A stretch of 64,000 bases of DNA from Vigna angularis (Eukaryota > Streptophyta > Magnoliopsida > Fabales > Fabaceae). A model generated the notes under the pieces. The model was not told where the DNA came from and ran no database searches. It saw only the letters and a program-made list of their open reading frames with translations. The translations under genes were made by a program, and so were the position numbers. Each line of letters opens with the position of its first letter. Position 1 is the stretch's first letter. The stretch is taken from positions 22,432,501 to 22,496,500 of the forward strand of contig NC_068971.1 of assembly GCF_016808095.1 (NCBI RefSeq), written 5' to 3'. Shown here in pieces: positions 20,774-34,389 of the stretch.

Positions 20774-23700
20774 CTACTTAAATTGAAACACATTGTGTTT
20801 TTTAATTGTCGAATTTAGAATGTGAAATATGTACAATGAATTAGGTGTTTCATAATACACTGTATGGTTTTTAAAATGTACAGTCCACAATTTGACATAT
20901 ATGTATTCTGGATTAGACATTTTTAAAAGCAAATAATGTATCTGAAATGTTATATATTTTATTTTTTAGATTAGGTGTTCTGAAAAGTAAATGTTCTTTT
21001 TTAGGAATTGCTTTTTTAGAAGCTTGTATATTAGATTTTGACATTATAATTTTTATTTCGTCAGATTTACGATGGGTGAAGACTTTTACTCAAAGAAATA
21101 AAATGAGGTTGATATATTTTCAAGTATAGACAATGTTGATATAGACTATTTATGCATAAATTTATGCCACGTTATGTTGCTGCTTTCACAATGAATTAGT
21201 GTTATAATGTATATTAATTCTATAATATGTTATTACCTGGGATGACTTGTTAGAATGTGGAAGATAGGTTGCTTTTAATCTTCGGTTTAGGATTGTCAAA
21301 TGACAAATGAACAAGAAGAAAGGAAGCCGTATGTATAAATGTTCTAGTTTCGTTTCAAATTGGAAGAAAATATTTGTTTACCCTTCTTTTTACTCTATTA
21401 CAAGTTAGAAAATATAGATTTGATAATATATTGATTTTTGACAAAAACTAAATTTAAAAAAATAAACAAATACGTAAATAAGGCATGATTAGAATAATGA
21501 AAACAAACCCATCTATATTCATGATGTAGTAAAGAGAGAACACAAAGAACATCATAATACAGAATCAACATAAGAAGTAAAATTATCATATGGTTCAATA
21601 CCTCTTCTTTCTGTATACGAAACATCTTAATATTTATTCACTATCAAATCATATTTATAGTTTTCTCATCAAAATTTGAGAATACTCTCTCAATCGAAAG
21701 TTTTGCACACTATTTTTGATTTAAAAAAGTGATCCATTTCATAGGTTTAATGACTATTTTCATCGTAGGAATCTTTATTTAATAAAACTTTCATGCCATG
21801 TTAAAGAAGAGCTAAATCCTTTAAATAAACGTAATATAACATCAACTAATATCTTTTAATCTAAATAATGTCTTAGATATTGAAAATTTCAAGTTTTCAA
21901 ACATTTGTAGGGATAGAACGTCTAGCTATAATCTCGTCCTATAGACCATAATGTGAAGAAGATTTCAAATATGTTTGACTTTTTTATATAATGATTATGA
22001 TGATAACAATATTTTGGTGTTCTAACCTGTGTTCTCGAGAAAGCTTTCTTAGTCTTGCATTTTTTTTTATCTTGAACATGATGATTGCATTTTTTATCTT
22101 CAAAATTTTTCTTGTCTTCTAATTTTTTATTTATTTATATTCGAATTAAATATAAAAATTAAATGTATTTAGAAAATTACTGTGTTTGTGTCTAATTTAA
22201 TAAATTAATAATTTTCTGTTAGTATGTTTCCGGATTTTCAGTTAGTATGTTTCCGGCATTGAAAATTAATCACGAGTTAAAAATAAAATAATTTATTTGA
22301 TGAATATTTTATAAAGAATTTCTAAATTTTAAAAGGAAAGTAATATCTTATTTAATAGTATAAATATATTAAATGAAACATTATAAATTGTTAAAACAAA
22401 AGTAAATAGTAAGAATATACTTTGTTATTCCAAAATAATATTTCTTCATTTGCTCACACCGTGATAATTGTAAAAGTGACAAACAAACACAAAACACATA
22501 GAAGGGTAAGCTAATGTATAGAAGAGTTATCTAATATCAAATAAATCATATCAAATATAAACTAAACATGGATAATATAGTGCACTTAAGATAGTCTTTA
22601 CTGCTTTGAACAATCATAGTCAAAGGATTATTATCCTATCACAAATAAGGTTAATCTCCTCGCGTCTTAGGTCAACCAAACAATAAATTAGGATCTTCTA
22701 AAACTCTCACCATATAACTCATTCTACTTTATATGTGAGTGTGAATGGTTCTTGGAGTATTAAGATACCCCTTAGTGAATCCATACATTAATGCATACAC
22801 TAAAGAAATGTCACCATGAAATTTATACACGAGATCCTTGAAATTACGCTAAACACATACATCACCATATAATCTTCCCATGAGATTCTTGAAATTATGT
22901 CACACACATACAATGCTCATATCCATTAACAAGTTCATCTTCATCACAATTTCATACATCATTATTCACATGTATATTTATCCATAAGTTATCACTCATT
23001 CCATAAACAACACTTAACACATAAGTTATATTGACTATTAAAGTCATGAAAACGAATATATTAATAAATAAAACTACCAAGAACTCGTTAAAGAGAAAAT
23101 AGAACTAACAATGAAATTGGAGCTCAACGGTGGTGCTTAGTGACAAAGTATTAGCAAAAACTGGCCTTAGCCATACAACCTGTCGCTCAGTGCATTCTTA
23201 GCAAGGCGGGTGCTCAGCACTAGCTACCGCTCAACATTGTATCATATATCATAAAATGTATCACTTAACACTGTATCATATATAAAAAAATATATTTTTT
23301 TCTAGGGAAATTGGACTTGTTCAATTGATCAATTTGGTACTCCTCTTTTAGTACTTTGGTTCAAAACAATTTTACATACGACAAAGCTTGTACCAAATTG
23401 TTCAATTGCTCAAATTTCAATTATCTCATTCACACACCAAAGTAATCACAAATACTCATCATATAGTTATCATTCAAATCATACCAGATCACATCTACCA
23501 AACACACGAAACCAAATTCATCAGAAACCAAATTTCATCCCCAAATGCAATTTAGTAGCAACATGCGAAACATCAAATTGCTAAAAACACACAACTCAGA
23601 TTAAGAGTAACTTCCTTTACTAGACAAAGCGGTTCAATATACCTAAACAACTATAAGAAATTCAAATTACCTCAAACCACACAAGATGTTCTATCTACAC

Positions 23701-25605
23701 ATAGATACATCACAAGAAAGATCATATCATCACGATCATTGATCTACATAGACTCAAAAAGACGATTAAAAAGAGATATATAAGCGGAAAAGGTTCACAT
23801 GCATATAGAAACATAAGTAGACCAAGAAAATGGCTGAAAACTCAACTTACCAAAACAATGAAACTGATAGGTTTAAATTGAAAACGCAAAGATCATTTAT
23901 ACGGTATTAAGTCTTCAATCAGACTACTCATAAAGAAAAGTTAGAAAACTCTAAAAAAAGTAACTTTTATAAAGATGATATGTTTTAAAATAATAAAACT
24001 CGTTTATAAAACTTCCTATTTATATAAATCCTTTTAATATTCAAATATTGAATCTCACTATTCTTAAAACATTATTAATTTTAAAATATATATTTTTTTT
24101 AGCTATTAAAAGTTTTAAAATTTAAAACTAAAATCCAAATGGAAATGATGAAACTGGTGATTTCAAAACAACGTACTCTCCTGTTTTTTTAAGTTTATTT
24201 TTTTAAGATATTAAATTATTGTAGTAATTATTTTTATAAATTTAATTAAGTTTTAAGTCTTTATTAACTTTTTTTTATTAAAAATTTTATACTTTTAATT
24301 GAATCTATGGCGTTTTCATATTTGAGTGACATGTTTATTATTTTGTCACTATTTTATTACTTGATTCACCTTAAAAGAAATTTGTTATCAATACAAATAA
24401 AATTAAAATAATAACAGTCTATTATCATTATCAATTATAATATTATTTATATTAATTACAAAATATTACTCTTACAACAAGTGAAAATAATATAATAAAA
24501 TAATAGATAAAATAATTATGTCACTTAATTAACGAGAAAATAAGAAAAAACTTAATTATAAAATATAAAAAATTTAAATAGCATCTTGACAAAAACAATT
24601 TAATAAAAATTCAATTAAAAATAAATCAAATTTATAAAACTTAAAGTTTAATTAAGTCTTTTCTCTTTTTACTATTTTCAATCCTTGATAACACTTTAAA
24701 ACTGTTATAAAAGTATAAATACGTTATACTTTTTGCTAAGGTCATTAGTTTAATTTTGATTAAAAAATTCAAATTCACCACATTCCTATTGTAGTGAATT
24801 AAATAATTATTAAAAACTGACAATAATTTTTGTAATCTACTTTATATCAATATATAGTTTATATATTTAAAAATATTTAGTAATGAAATTAATTAATTAT
24901 ATAATATAATTTATGTATGTATAATTTGTTTAATATAAATAGTAGTTACCCAATATAAAATAAACAATTTTTGGCCTCTGAATGTTCCAGCTGGAACAAA
25001 TATTTTAGTACACCTATATTCTCTCGCAACGCACCCTGTTCTTTCATTCTTCCTTCTCTTTTCAAGATTTTCGTACTCTGCATCTATCTGCTTTCTTTCG
25101 ATCAGGCAAATTTTCGTTCTGAAATTTCTTTTTCTTTTTGGTCTTTCTCTCCGTTTTCTTTCCTTCTAATTCGTTGATTGTATTTATTGTTTCCTGATTT
25201 CGATATTTAGGGTTTCCCCTCGTCTCCGAGCTCGTTTCGTTCTCGAAGAATCGATCTGCGATAATGACTCATATCCTTTGCTATGTTCAAAATTTACTGC
25301 TAATTTTTTTTTTCGAATTCTCGTTGATTAACGATGGGGTTGACTTTCATTTAGGAAATCCGAGGAAAAAATGAAGCTCATCTCACGCTCCCATACCCAT
25401 TTTTGTTGTTGGTCTTATATGGTTTTCTGGGATTAATAGTTTCGTTGATTTCGATCCGTGGGGAGGAACAGTTTTTTTTTGTAATTTTACGTGTTTATTT
25501 AAGTTTTAATTTGTTTTCTTTGCCACTATTCAAATGGGTATCTGTGGTTTGGTTTTTGAAGCCTGGTTTGTGAATTTCTTTTGTTGTTTGCACTTAACTT
25601 TGAAG

Positions 25606-25922
25606 CTCACGCGGTAACCAGAGGGACCGTGATCGTGAAAGGGCTCAGTCTAGAACCGGTGCTAAAGGCAAGACGAAAGCTGATGGGTTGACCCCTGAAC
25701 AGCGCAGGGAAAGGTTGGGTTGATGTGATTCATCACAATACTTTGCGTTTTTAATATACCGGTTTTTCTTTTAGTTTTTAAATTAAATGTGCTTAACTTT
25801 TATCTTTGCGTGAAATCTTGTATTTCTTCATGCGCAGAGATGCAAAGGCGCTGCAGGAGAAGGCGGCAAAGAAAGCAGCACAGGAAGCAGGAGGCAATAA
25901 TGCAGGTGGAAGCAAAAAATAG
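25606..25922 (+). CDS. SERF/4F5 family small protein gene
   Basis: Two coding exons, 25606-25713 and 25838-25922 (acceptor TGCGCAG, TAG stop at 25920-25922), joined as AG|A. They encode SRGNQRDRDRERAQSRTG, AKGKTKADGLTPEQRRERD and AKALQEKAAKKAAQ, ending GGNNAGGSKK, about 64 residues. This is the plant SERF (small EDRK-rich factor, 4F5) protein: highly charged and disordered. Animal and worm SERF/MOAG-4 modify protein aggregation; the plant role is poorly known. The start codon is in an upstream exon. The phase of exon two needs an exon ending ATG plus two bases; ATGGG|GT at 25334-25340 fits (giving MGSRGNQ), while ATGAC at 25264 lacks a GT donor. A TATA-like TAATATAAATAG lies at 24931-24942. 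Confidence 0.85.
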
Positions 25923-27070
25923 GCAATAATTCAATGAGTGGTTTGAGATTTGATGTGTTGTTTGTAGACATGGAATGTATTGAAATTTTATGTCGAATTA
26001 TTTGTTGTGGAGTATGATGTGTTTAGTAATGTAATTTGGGATGAAGAACAAATAATCATTGCTTCTTTCAAAGGTGTTGACGATGGGGGGCTGAATCAAT
26101 ACCTGGTGTCTTTGTTTGGAATAATGGTATTTTGGCAATAATATTATATTCGCTCCTCTGTCTTGCGTTAGTCGCAATTGATACTTTTGTTATGACTCGC
26201 TGTGTGCCAAATGCAGTTCTTTGAATCAGCAATGTTTAATTTGTAAGAAAATTGTTTTGTAAGTGATTGTGAAGATGAGAATTATTTCACTGCATGCTCT
26301 GATAACGGTTCCTTGTTTATATATTAGTGTTGGGATACATGCTTCTCCTTCTCAATTAATGGGTCTCTCTCACTACTGTTGTTTTGAATAAAATTTAACC
26401 AATAGTTAGGTGTGTATTAGAAAGTGAATTTTGCAAACACACCTTTTGAGTAGCCTCCGTTTTGGGAGAAAATTTGACTGTTTTTAATTAAAGATCAGAC
26501 TTGAGGATTAATAAGGACGTTTTTGGTACCTAAGGGGTAGAAATGACGCATTGAGAAAACCCAAGAGCTTCCCTTTAGTGGGAATCCTGGAGCGGTATTT
26601 GGCTTTGAAATGAATCCACTCCCAGGGGTCTGTCATAATCTTTAAACCTTTTAACAAATTTTGGAGATGTTTTATTGTTTTGTTCACATATTTTATTGGT
26701 GAACATGTGAGATCTCTATATTGATTAGGACAAAATTATAAGTTTCATAAATACTTTTGGTGATGTTCTCCTTCAAAATGAGAGTTTTATCTCCATAATC
26801 TGCATAATAGGAGGTTATTCGATAACTTTGCCGCAGAAAGATGGACGTGTTCTCTTGTATGGAATCTTGTTCAATTTAATGGCTTGATTTGCCTGATGTT
26901 TTTTCAGCCTGTAATTCCAAGAATCTGTTATTTGAGGAAACAAATTGAATCTTGCTCGTCAATAGAACATTAAATGTTATTAAGATTTTCTCAAATATTA
27001 GCTGAAAATGTTCACGAATATGCTCAGTGATTGAATTTAGGATCGAGAAAAGATAAGCTCTTAGACTTTG
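25923..27070. other. 3' UTR of SERF gene and intergenic DNA
   Basis: The first few hundred bases after the SERF stop are T-rich and probably 3' UTR; no unambiguous poly(A) signal was chosen. The remainder has no recognised gene. Confidence 0.35.
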
Positions 27071-27287
27071 TTCACTTGAATGGATTTGAAGGAGAGTGAT
27101 TTAATGAATTTGAGAGGATTTAAAGGGAAATTTTTTATTGTTTATTTGAGTAGATTTTGAGGTAAGAGTGGATTTGGAAGTAAAGTTTGTGAAAATTAGG
27201 GTAGGATTTGATTGATGTGACAGATTAAAAAAATTTATTTACCATCAAATTTATTCAATTATTCTTTTCCAAATCCATTTAAGTGAA
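27071..27287. mobile_element. MITE with ~45-bp terminal inverted repeats
   Basis: Left end TTCACTTGAATGGATTTG and the reverse complement of the right end, TTCACTTAAATGGATTTG, match 17/18, and the similarity continues through about 45 bp (GAATTTGAGAGG versus GAATAAATTTG). Length about 217 bp, no coding. The exact outer boundary and TSD are uncertain because the flanks (ACTTTG / TAAAAT) may belong to the repeat. Superfamily not assigned. Confidence 0.65.
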
Positions 27288-29102
27288 TAAAATTAAATTT
27301 TAGTTATAGGCGTGTGTGAAGGAATTAACGTTGTGTTTACAACATCTAAAAAAGGTTAAAGATAAACTTATTTGAATTAAAGGAAGTGACTATTTTTGGT
27401 AAACAAAGTTATTTCCCATTAATTATTTGCGCTTTTAGTACGATATTAAGTATATTACTAGAAATTTGGAAAAGATTTTAGAGATTTCTCTAAAATTATT
27501 ATTTATTTTGTTAGGGTGGGTGCTGTAATATTTCAAATTAATTAAATAAATACGGATTTTTTTTTTCAAATTAATTTTTGAAGTTGGTATTAGATATTGT
27601 AAATTTGAGAGTCTGTTTGCATATTTCATTTTTACCTTCTTAGCTATGGTTCTTTTTAAGGTTGTTGGAAATGCACTTATTTTTCTTTTATGTGTTGTCT
27701 TAAGTGCACTTGACCTGTGATTCTGTCACTATTGTCCCTAGTTACTCCCATTCACTAGAGCCATGCCACTGCTGTCGTGGGAGTTGTTGGAGCTGTTCAA
27801 GTTTTTGTTGGAGCCATCGCTTGAGCTTATGCTCGCGTATTGCCAATACTATTGCTAATGCCTCCTTTTTGTCTTGTCATGTTTTAGTTAGAAGGGGAGT
27901 TAAGGAATCTCTATCATTTATTTTAGCATGATAACTTCAAAATCTAAAAATCCTGGGAAGATTTCTTCATGCTCTTCAATTGAAGAAAGAATGTCCACAC
28001 CATGTGCTAAAATTAAATGTCTAAAATCTATTAGTAAGTTACATTTTTATTCTTGCTCTCAAACCATGACTAATAATAACTTCAATTTCTCTTTTAATTT
28101 ATGTAAGAATTTTTGAATTCTAAAATCTAGTACAACAACCTATATATGATTCCTCGTTCATCTCTTTTAATATTACATGTTTTCTTTTTTATACTTATAT
28201 TACAGTTGTTAATGAAACTCATATCTCAATAACTATGATAATGTTTCTCTTTTATCAACCCTTAGCCTTAAATATGTCCTTTTTTGTTACCAAACTTTTT
28301 AATAATCTTATTTCCGTTCAAAACTTATCCATAACCTAAATTATTCTATAACTTTCTTTTCCACTCATTAATGATGGAAACTTTAACAACTTGGTATCTA
28401 AGGATAGTATTAATACACAACCAGATACATCTTGTCTATAGTCTTGTACTACTTTTGAGTATTTTAAATTTGGTTTCTTTATTGTTGTTTATGATATTTA
28501 TCCTTTTTTTCTTCTGAAGTCAACGCTCCATTTCTTATTTTCTTTTTTTTTAGTAATTTAAATGTGATATATATAAACTTGTAAAGCATTATTAGGCCAG
28601 ATGTCTTCTTAGTAATACAAAGAGTTCATCATTTTGATATAGTTCATTATCATATTTGAAGGTTTGCATCAAACTTTAGTATATATAGTGCTAAATGGTT
28701 TGTAACTTTTACTAATAACTCTAACCATCTTATATCTTGATTTTTCTCATAAAAGAAGAATTTGATTTTTTTTACCCTATTTGTTAAATCCTTCTATATG
28801 ATAAAATCACAATTTAGAAAGTTTAGTAATCCATTTTCAATTAGTTCCCAACATATCAACACTGAAATAAATTCTCATTTTTGTAGATCAGTAAACATAA
28901 TTTTGTCCTAAAAAAAGAAGGTGAGGGTAGAGAATTGGATGTCTTTCTTCTTATAGATTTTTTTTTGTTTACTTGTATAAGAACTTCTAACTAGTGTGGG
29001 TTTTTCTAGATTTTGGAATGTCACAGTTATGAGTAAAAATTCAAATTTTAAAACATAATATTATTGCGGAAATCCAAATTTCATAAGTCTTTACAATCAA
29101 CC
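27288..29102. other. AT-rich gene-poor interval
   Basis: No gene recognised. The right end (29010-29102: GGAATGTCACAGTTATGAGT, then TAATATTATTGCGGAAATCC) resembles 48965-49035 (GGATGTTCCCGGTTACGAGT, then TAATATCATTGTGGAAATCC), so it is a fragment of the same LTR family. The MULE that follows is inserted into it. Confidence 0.4.
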
Positions 29103-29111
29103 AAAAATAAA

Positions 29112-30353
29112 GGTTTAATATCTATTTTGGTTCCTTGAATGAGGACGTTTGTTCAAAGTGGTCTTACCTTTCAAAAAAAGTTTAAAAATGTCTCAATTTG
29201 TGTAAAAACGGTTCAAGTTAACACTTTTTGCTTACGACGTTAAAAATTTAACAGTGTAGTTGCCCCCTGGCCAAAACTGAATAAGGTGTCGAGTTAGTGA
29301 TTTCGTGGCACGCTGATTCAAGGGACCAAAATGCCACATGGCAGTACCCTTCCCACCCAAATTAGGGTTCACGAAAAACATTTTCTCCTTCTCAAACCAG
29401 GGTTTTCGACCCTCATCTACGGTGGCTACTAGTTCTTCCATTGCATGAAGGAGCTCGCGATGGCATGATTAAAGGAGACTTCTATGTTGTGGTTCCTTCT
29501 TTGTTTGAGGTCTGAAGATTGATGGAGATGATGTTCGTGTTTCTTTTGTGATAAAGAAGATGATGCTGCGAAGAAGGAGATGTTTATTGGTCATAGTGGT
29601 TCTGCAATTCGGAACGCTATTTAGGTTAGGATTTTCGAAGGTGATGGAGGAGATGAACTCGCCATTGCGGCGCTATTTAGGTTAGGGTTTTCGAATGTTG
29701 GCCGTGGAGGTTCGAATTAGGCGATTTAGTTTCTGGGCTTTTCTGATTCCAGATGCAGGTTTTGAATCGAAGGAGAAGGAACTCACGATTAGGGTTCAAA
29801 GGGGTGAATCGTGATTTTGTTTGAGGATTTTTCTGTAGGCACTGTCGCGATTGAAGGAGCATGGTTGTGGTGGAGGCAAGGCATGATTTAGGGTTTCATG
29901 CATTTCTGATTTTGTGCAGGTCGCCATGGCCGTTGAAGGTGCATAGTGAAGATCGATGGTGGTTCTGCAATTCGGAATGAAGATGGTGCAATGTTCACGC
30001 ATGGAGGTTGATGGTGTGGTGGCTATGGAGGTTTGATTGCTCGAGAAGATGAACCTGTGTTGACGTTAATGGCGACATGGTGGCCATGTGGTGGTGCTTT
30101 GCACCAAACCTAACCCTTTCCACATAAGTTGCCAAGTCAATTGACCTCAGCGTAAAACACAATCACTAACTGGACACCTCATTCAGTTTTGGCCAAGGAG
30201 GCAACTGCACTGTTAGATTTTTAACAACGTAAAGCAAAAAGGACTAACTTGAATCGTTTTTACAATAATTGGGACATTTTTAAACTTTTTTTAAAAGGTA
30301 GGACCATTTTGAACAAACGTCCTCATTTGAGGGACCAAAATAGGTATTAAGCC
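29112..30353. mobile_element. Non-autonomous MULE (Mutator-like), 1.24 kb
   Basis: Long terminal inverted repeats of about 200 bp (29112-29320 against roughly 30140-30353): the left end GGTTTAATATCTATTTTGG pairs with CCAAAATAGGTATTAAGCC. A perfect 9-bp TSD, aaaaataaa, lies at 29103-29111 and 30354-30362. Long TIRs with a 9-bp TSD define Mutator-like elements. The interior has repeated TTAGGTTAGGGTTTTCGAA-type words and short ORFs, but no transposase and no recognised gene fragment. Confidence 0.9.
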
Positions 30354-30362
30354 AAAAATAAA

Positions 30363-33289
30363 TCATAATTCCAATTGATTATTGATGAATCACTATTTTG
30401 TACTATTCACTTAGCTTTCCACACCAAATTGTGTTAGTGAATTGTGTTTAATTCTTCATTATTGTCTCATTTTCACTATTTGGGCTTAATTGGGCTATTA
30501 ATTCTTATTTTTATTAATCTGAATTATTTGAGTTTAATTATTACAATTATTATTTGTAGGACAATTTTGGAAACATATTTTGGGACAACAAGAGTGTGGT
30601 CACTTCAATAATTGTGTCTAATTTCATTTGTAATTTTAATTATTTTAGTTTTGGGTCAAACTTTATGACTTTGGACCCATTTTTGGTCAACATTTAGGAG
30701 AAGCCCATTAGAAGGAAATTTTTGTAATTTGGGATCTATAAACCCCAAAATCAGATTTCACTTTCCTCTTCTCCCCTCATTCACGTTTTTTTCTTGGGAG
30801 GTTTTGAAGCTTGGTTCACGTTTTCCAGCCCCCCCTCCCTTTGGGGGTTTAGGTTTCATTTTCTTTCCCCTTCCTTTATCTATTGAATTTCATTTACATT
30901 TTTAATGGTAATTTCGTTCGTTCTTGCTTCCAATTTCTTTTTTTTTTCACTCCACTGAAATTCCATTTGTCATCGCATTTATGCTTTTGGTATTACATTC
31001 GGTCCACTTCCATTTGCGTTTTGCTGTTTGTGTTTTGTGCTTTTCAATTGTCTTTTGAATTCCAATTTCTATTGTGTTGGTGCTATGCGTTTTTTGTTGC
31101 TATTACGTTTTATGTGCCCTAATTCCATTTTGTTTTGTTGTTTGGGTTATGTTTCTGCCAAGTTGTTCCTTCTGCTGTATTGAATGTAATACCATTCGGT
31201 CACTGTTAGAACCGTTCGGTCAATGTTAGAACCGTTCGGTCACTATTAGTACCGTTCGGTTTCCCTAATAATACCGTTCGGTTTCTCATTTTCGCACCAG
31301 TTTTTATGTCCACATTTAATTCAATATTTTAAATTCTATTTATTTGTGTTAATTTCGTTTTAATGTTAGCTTAAGTATGCTTGGTTGGTCATTAGCAAAA
31401 TGACATTGTTTTCCTTGAGATTGTTGGTCTTTCATGTGATCTCGCTATTTTAACCTTGCTCCATATTTAATTATGTTCTATGCTTGCAATTGGGTACAAA
31501 CTTAGTTGCCTAATTGTATTTAGTCTTTTAGTCGATTAAACCACATTTGCTTAATATGTGGTAGTGTAGAAATGATTAAATGGGAGCATTGCGTTTGCTT
31601 AATTCGTTTTTATGAAAGCATGATTGGTCTTCGCTTAGTTGGTTAATTCATGTTAGATTAGGGGTTAGAGGAGTGAGTAATTGTGTTGGAAGTGTGATTT
31701 TACTGCTCTGATTTGGCTCAACATTCAATCTGTTTAATGCTTGCAATTGTGTATACGCTTAGTTGCCTAATTGGTGTTTAATCTTCGCTTAGTTGATTGG
31801 ACTGTATGGTGAATAATTGATTGAACTTGTGCATTGCATTCGCTTAGTTTGCAATTATGAAAACATGGTTAGTCTTCGCTTAGTTGGTTAACTTGTGTTG
31901 GATTAGGAGTTAGAGTAGTGTTTATTATTGCTAATTTGTGATGGGAAGCATTGCGATTGAGTTAGTGACTAACCGTTTTAAGTTAGTGTTTCGTGTTTTA
32001 ATTTAGTTCACAAAATCTCTTCACAAACACCCTCCCCCCACAAAGTGTTTGACCTATTAACTGAATCACATTTGGTCCTTGAGAGACGACCTAGGAGTCA
32101 CTTCCTAGTCTATACTGCACTTTAATTGCATATTAAATTTGATTCAGGTACGATCTCAGATTAATTACAAAATAAAATTCCTAAAAAATAGTTTATTTTA
32201 AATAAACCCATAAATTTTTCCAACTCTCTCAATTCGCTCGTCGCGCTATACCGTATCCGAATTATCTGCATGATCATCTACTCTTATAATAAACGATCAT
32301 CGCAGGTGGAAACCACAATCACAAAAATAGGAGTGAGCTAATTGAGAATCAATCATACGCAGAATAACATAAACACATATGCTACACATTCTTCACAAAA
32401 ATAAACACAACAACATACCAACAATTCGAATACAGTTAACCAACATCATCACAAACTAGTGATTTATCCCTCGTACCCTACCATACCCCATATTCATCAA
32501 AACCACCCAGTTCGAGTCATCCTGCCATTCATTAATGAACCTATCCTCTTTCCACATTCATGGCCAAAGAGAATCTCTTTCCCGCATCACATGACCAAAA
32601 GAGACATCAGTACTCGAATCATGCTTTTCCTGCATCACACCGCCGAAGAGAATATCTTTCTTGCATCACACGGCTGAAGAGAGCCTCTTTCCCGCATCGC
32701 ACGGCCGAAATGGATTTAGTAGGTATGGCGAGATGATCCCACACCAACCTGTCATATACACAATTCACACATGAAAACAAATCGAGAATATAAAAACCAA
32801 TAATAACAAAAGTCAATAATGTAAGCTCCCCCTACCTGGTTTTCCCGCTAAGACTTTTTCTTAGAATAAACAATGCCTTTCAATAACATCCTTAAGCTCT
32901 CATAGATCTTCATTCGATCAAACTCTCACTCTCACCCTCAAAGTTTCTGTCTCCTTTTTCGTCATGCTAGGGTTTCTATACTAACATAATATAAATAGGA
33001 GGCATACCTCTCTGTATTTGGTTTATTTTTTGAATCTTTATAAAACTAGAAAAGCACTTAAAAGAGTTAAAAACGATAAAACAAACAATATTTGTACATC
33101 TGAATGTAGTAAATCATATATTACAAAAGGTTTAGTTAATACACCAAAATGAGATGTAAATTTCCACGTAACAAAGATTAATGCTTTTTTGTTTTCACTT
33201 AACGATTAATAACATAAACTCTCACAAAATGAAGATTATCATTAATTTCAACTTAAGGAAACAGATCAAACAAAAAACAATGAAATGAA
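30363..33289. other. Decayed LTR DNA between MULE and gypsy
   Basis: No gene. At about 30720-30745 TTTGGGATCTATAAACCCC looks like an LTR TATA region in plus orientation, followed by a T-rich leader. 31186-31287 has the CCGTTCGGT repeats. 32040-32160 (TTGAGAGACGACCTAGGAGT) resembles an LTR end. 32160-33000 resembles the minus-strand LTR family also at 22.5, 48.5 and 52 kb, including GGAGTGAGCTAATTGAG and GTAAGCTCCCCCTACC. 32563-32712 has imperfect ~35-bp repeats with CCGCATCACACGGCCGAA. Confidence 0.4.
31186..31287 (+). repeat. Short repeats built on ACCGTTCGGT
   Basis: Five imperfect copies of a ~21-bp unit containing AC(C/A)(A/G)TTCGGT followed by CA-TGTTAGA or TTTCC. The CCGTTCGGT word recurs near 44.4-44.9 kb and 45.4-45.5 kb, and as CGAACGGT/ACCGAACG at 51-52.5 kb. 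Confidence 0.7.
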
Positions 33290-33658
33290 TGATAGGGTTC
33301 TTGGTGACAAGAAACCCATATTATCCACTGGTTTGAACCACACAACAAAAACACATACAACACACGTAAACTGCAAAAGATTCTTTATTGATGGAAAACA
33401 CTCAACACAAGAACAATTAAGGAAGCAATTCTTCCTCCCAGGATGCAATGATCATGTCTACTCTTATTACAGACAAAATGTGTCCCCCCAAAACACTTAT
33501 TTACCATTATATACTAGGTACAAAAACAATTAACAACTAATAACAAACCAAACAAACTAACACCCTTCCAACTAACCAACAACTTTTCTCTACCCTTTAA
33601 CCGTTTATGTCCTATTTTTGTCCCTTTTTTCCTAACGTAGACCCTTAGGACCCTATCA
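33290..33658 (-). repeat. 3' LTR (369 bp) of the gypsy
   Basis: Matches 39394-39758 with scattered differences; the 5' copy has an extra CTTATTACAGACAAAACGTGT-like partial duplication near 39560. The integrase reading frame enters this LTR and stays open to 33514. Confidence 0.88.
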
Positions 33659-34372
33659 TTACTCGTCCGTCCCTGAACAACCTTGTTTTCAAGGTCAAAG
33701 TCTAGGAATTGGTCCTTCATGGTTGCTTCCTCTTCCCATGTAGCCGCCTCTGGTCCTCCTTCCTGCCACTCAATAAGCAACTGAGACATGGTTTCACCTT
33801 GTAACTGCACTAACCTTCTTCCTAATACCTTGAAGGGCCAAAAAACTAGCTCGTCCCCTTGAAGTTCTTTTGGTAGTTCTTTTTGTACTCGTTGTGTTCC
33901 CACTGCTAGCTTAAGTTGGGATATGTGAAAAATCGGATAAATACATGCAGTTTCTAGAAGATGTAATCTAAATGCTACTGGCCCTACCTGTTTGATTACA
34001 TGGAAAACGCCGTAGTACCTTGCTGATAATTTAGGGTGTAGTCTAGTAGGCATGGATGCTTGCCTGTGGGGCCGAATCTTCAAAAATATCCAATCCCCAA
34101 CTTTAGTAACCGACGGTCTACGCTTTCGGTTGGCAAATTTGACCATTTGTCATTGGGTTCTTTCTAGTTTATACCTTAATTGCCTTAGGGCCTCATCCCT
34201 CTGTTGTAACTCATGTGCCACTATTTCAACTATCATTTCCCTAATACAAATCGAGCTAGGGATGGAGGAGCTTGTCCACAAACCACTTCAAAAGGGATGG
34301 ATGCACTTGACAAACCCCTAATAACTGGTGTTATACTAGTACTCTGCCCATGGAAGAACGCAACTCCAATAT
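33659..34372 (-). pseudogene. Gypsy integrase C-terminal part with chromodomain-like end
   Basis: A 210-codon open frame from 34146 reads VGDWIFLKIRPHRQASMPTR, LSARYYGVFHVIKQVGPVAF and IYPIFHISQLK, the GPY/F-type integrase C terminus. LLIEWQEGGPEAATWEEE follows, a chromodomain-like segment that in this group targets integration to chromatin. Upstream, across a TGA, MIVEIVAHELQQRDEALRQL and, after a frameshift, PFEVVCGQAPPSL and LPWAEY-x-YNTSY are readable. The catalytic core is absent, cut off at the copia junction near 34372. Confidence 0.8.
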
Positions 34373-34389
34373 ATGCTTTCTTTTTCTTA

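Larger units (their letters stand above)
20116..24960. other. Long gene-poor interval
   Basis: About 4.8 kb without a supported gene. It contains a hairpin (20282-20341) and a TA microsatellite (20731-20769). At 22450-24060 lies a region resembling a minus-strand LTR family also seen near 32.3, 48.5 and 52 kb, with GGGTAAGCTAATGTA, CGCTCAGTGC / GCTCAGCAC words and ACTTCCTTTACTAG. 24070-24960 is very AT-rich. The many small ORFs have no protein character. Confidence 0.4.
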
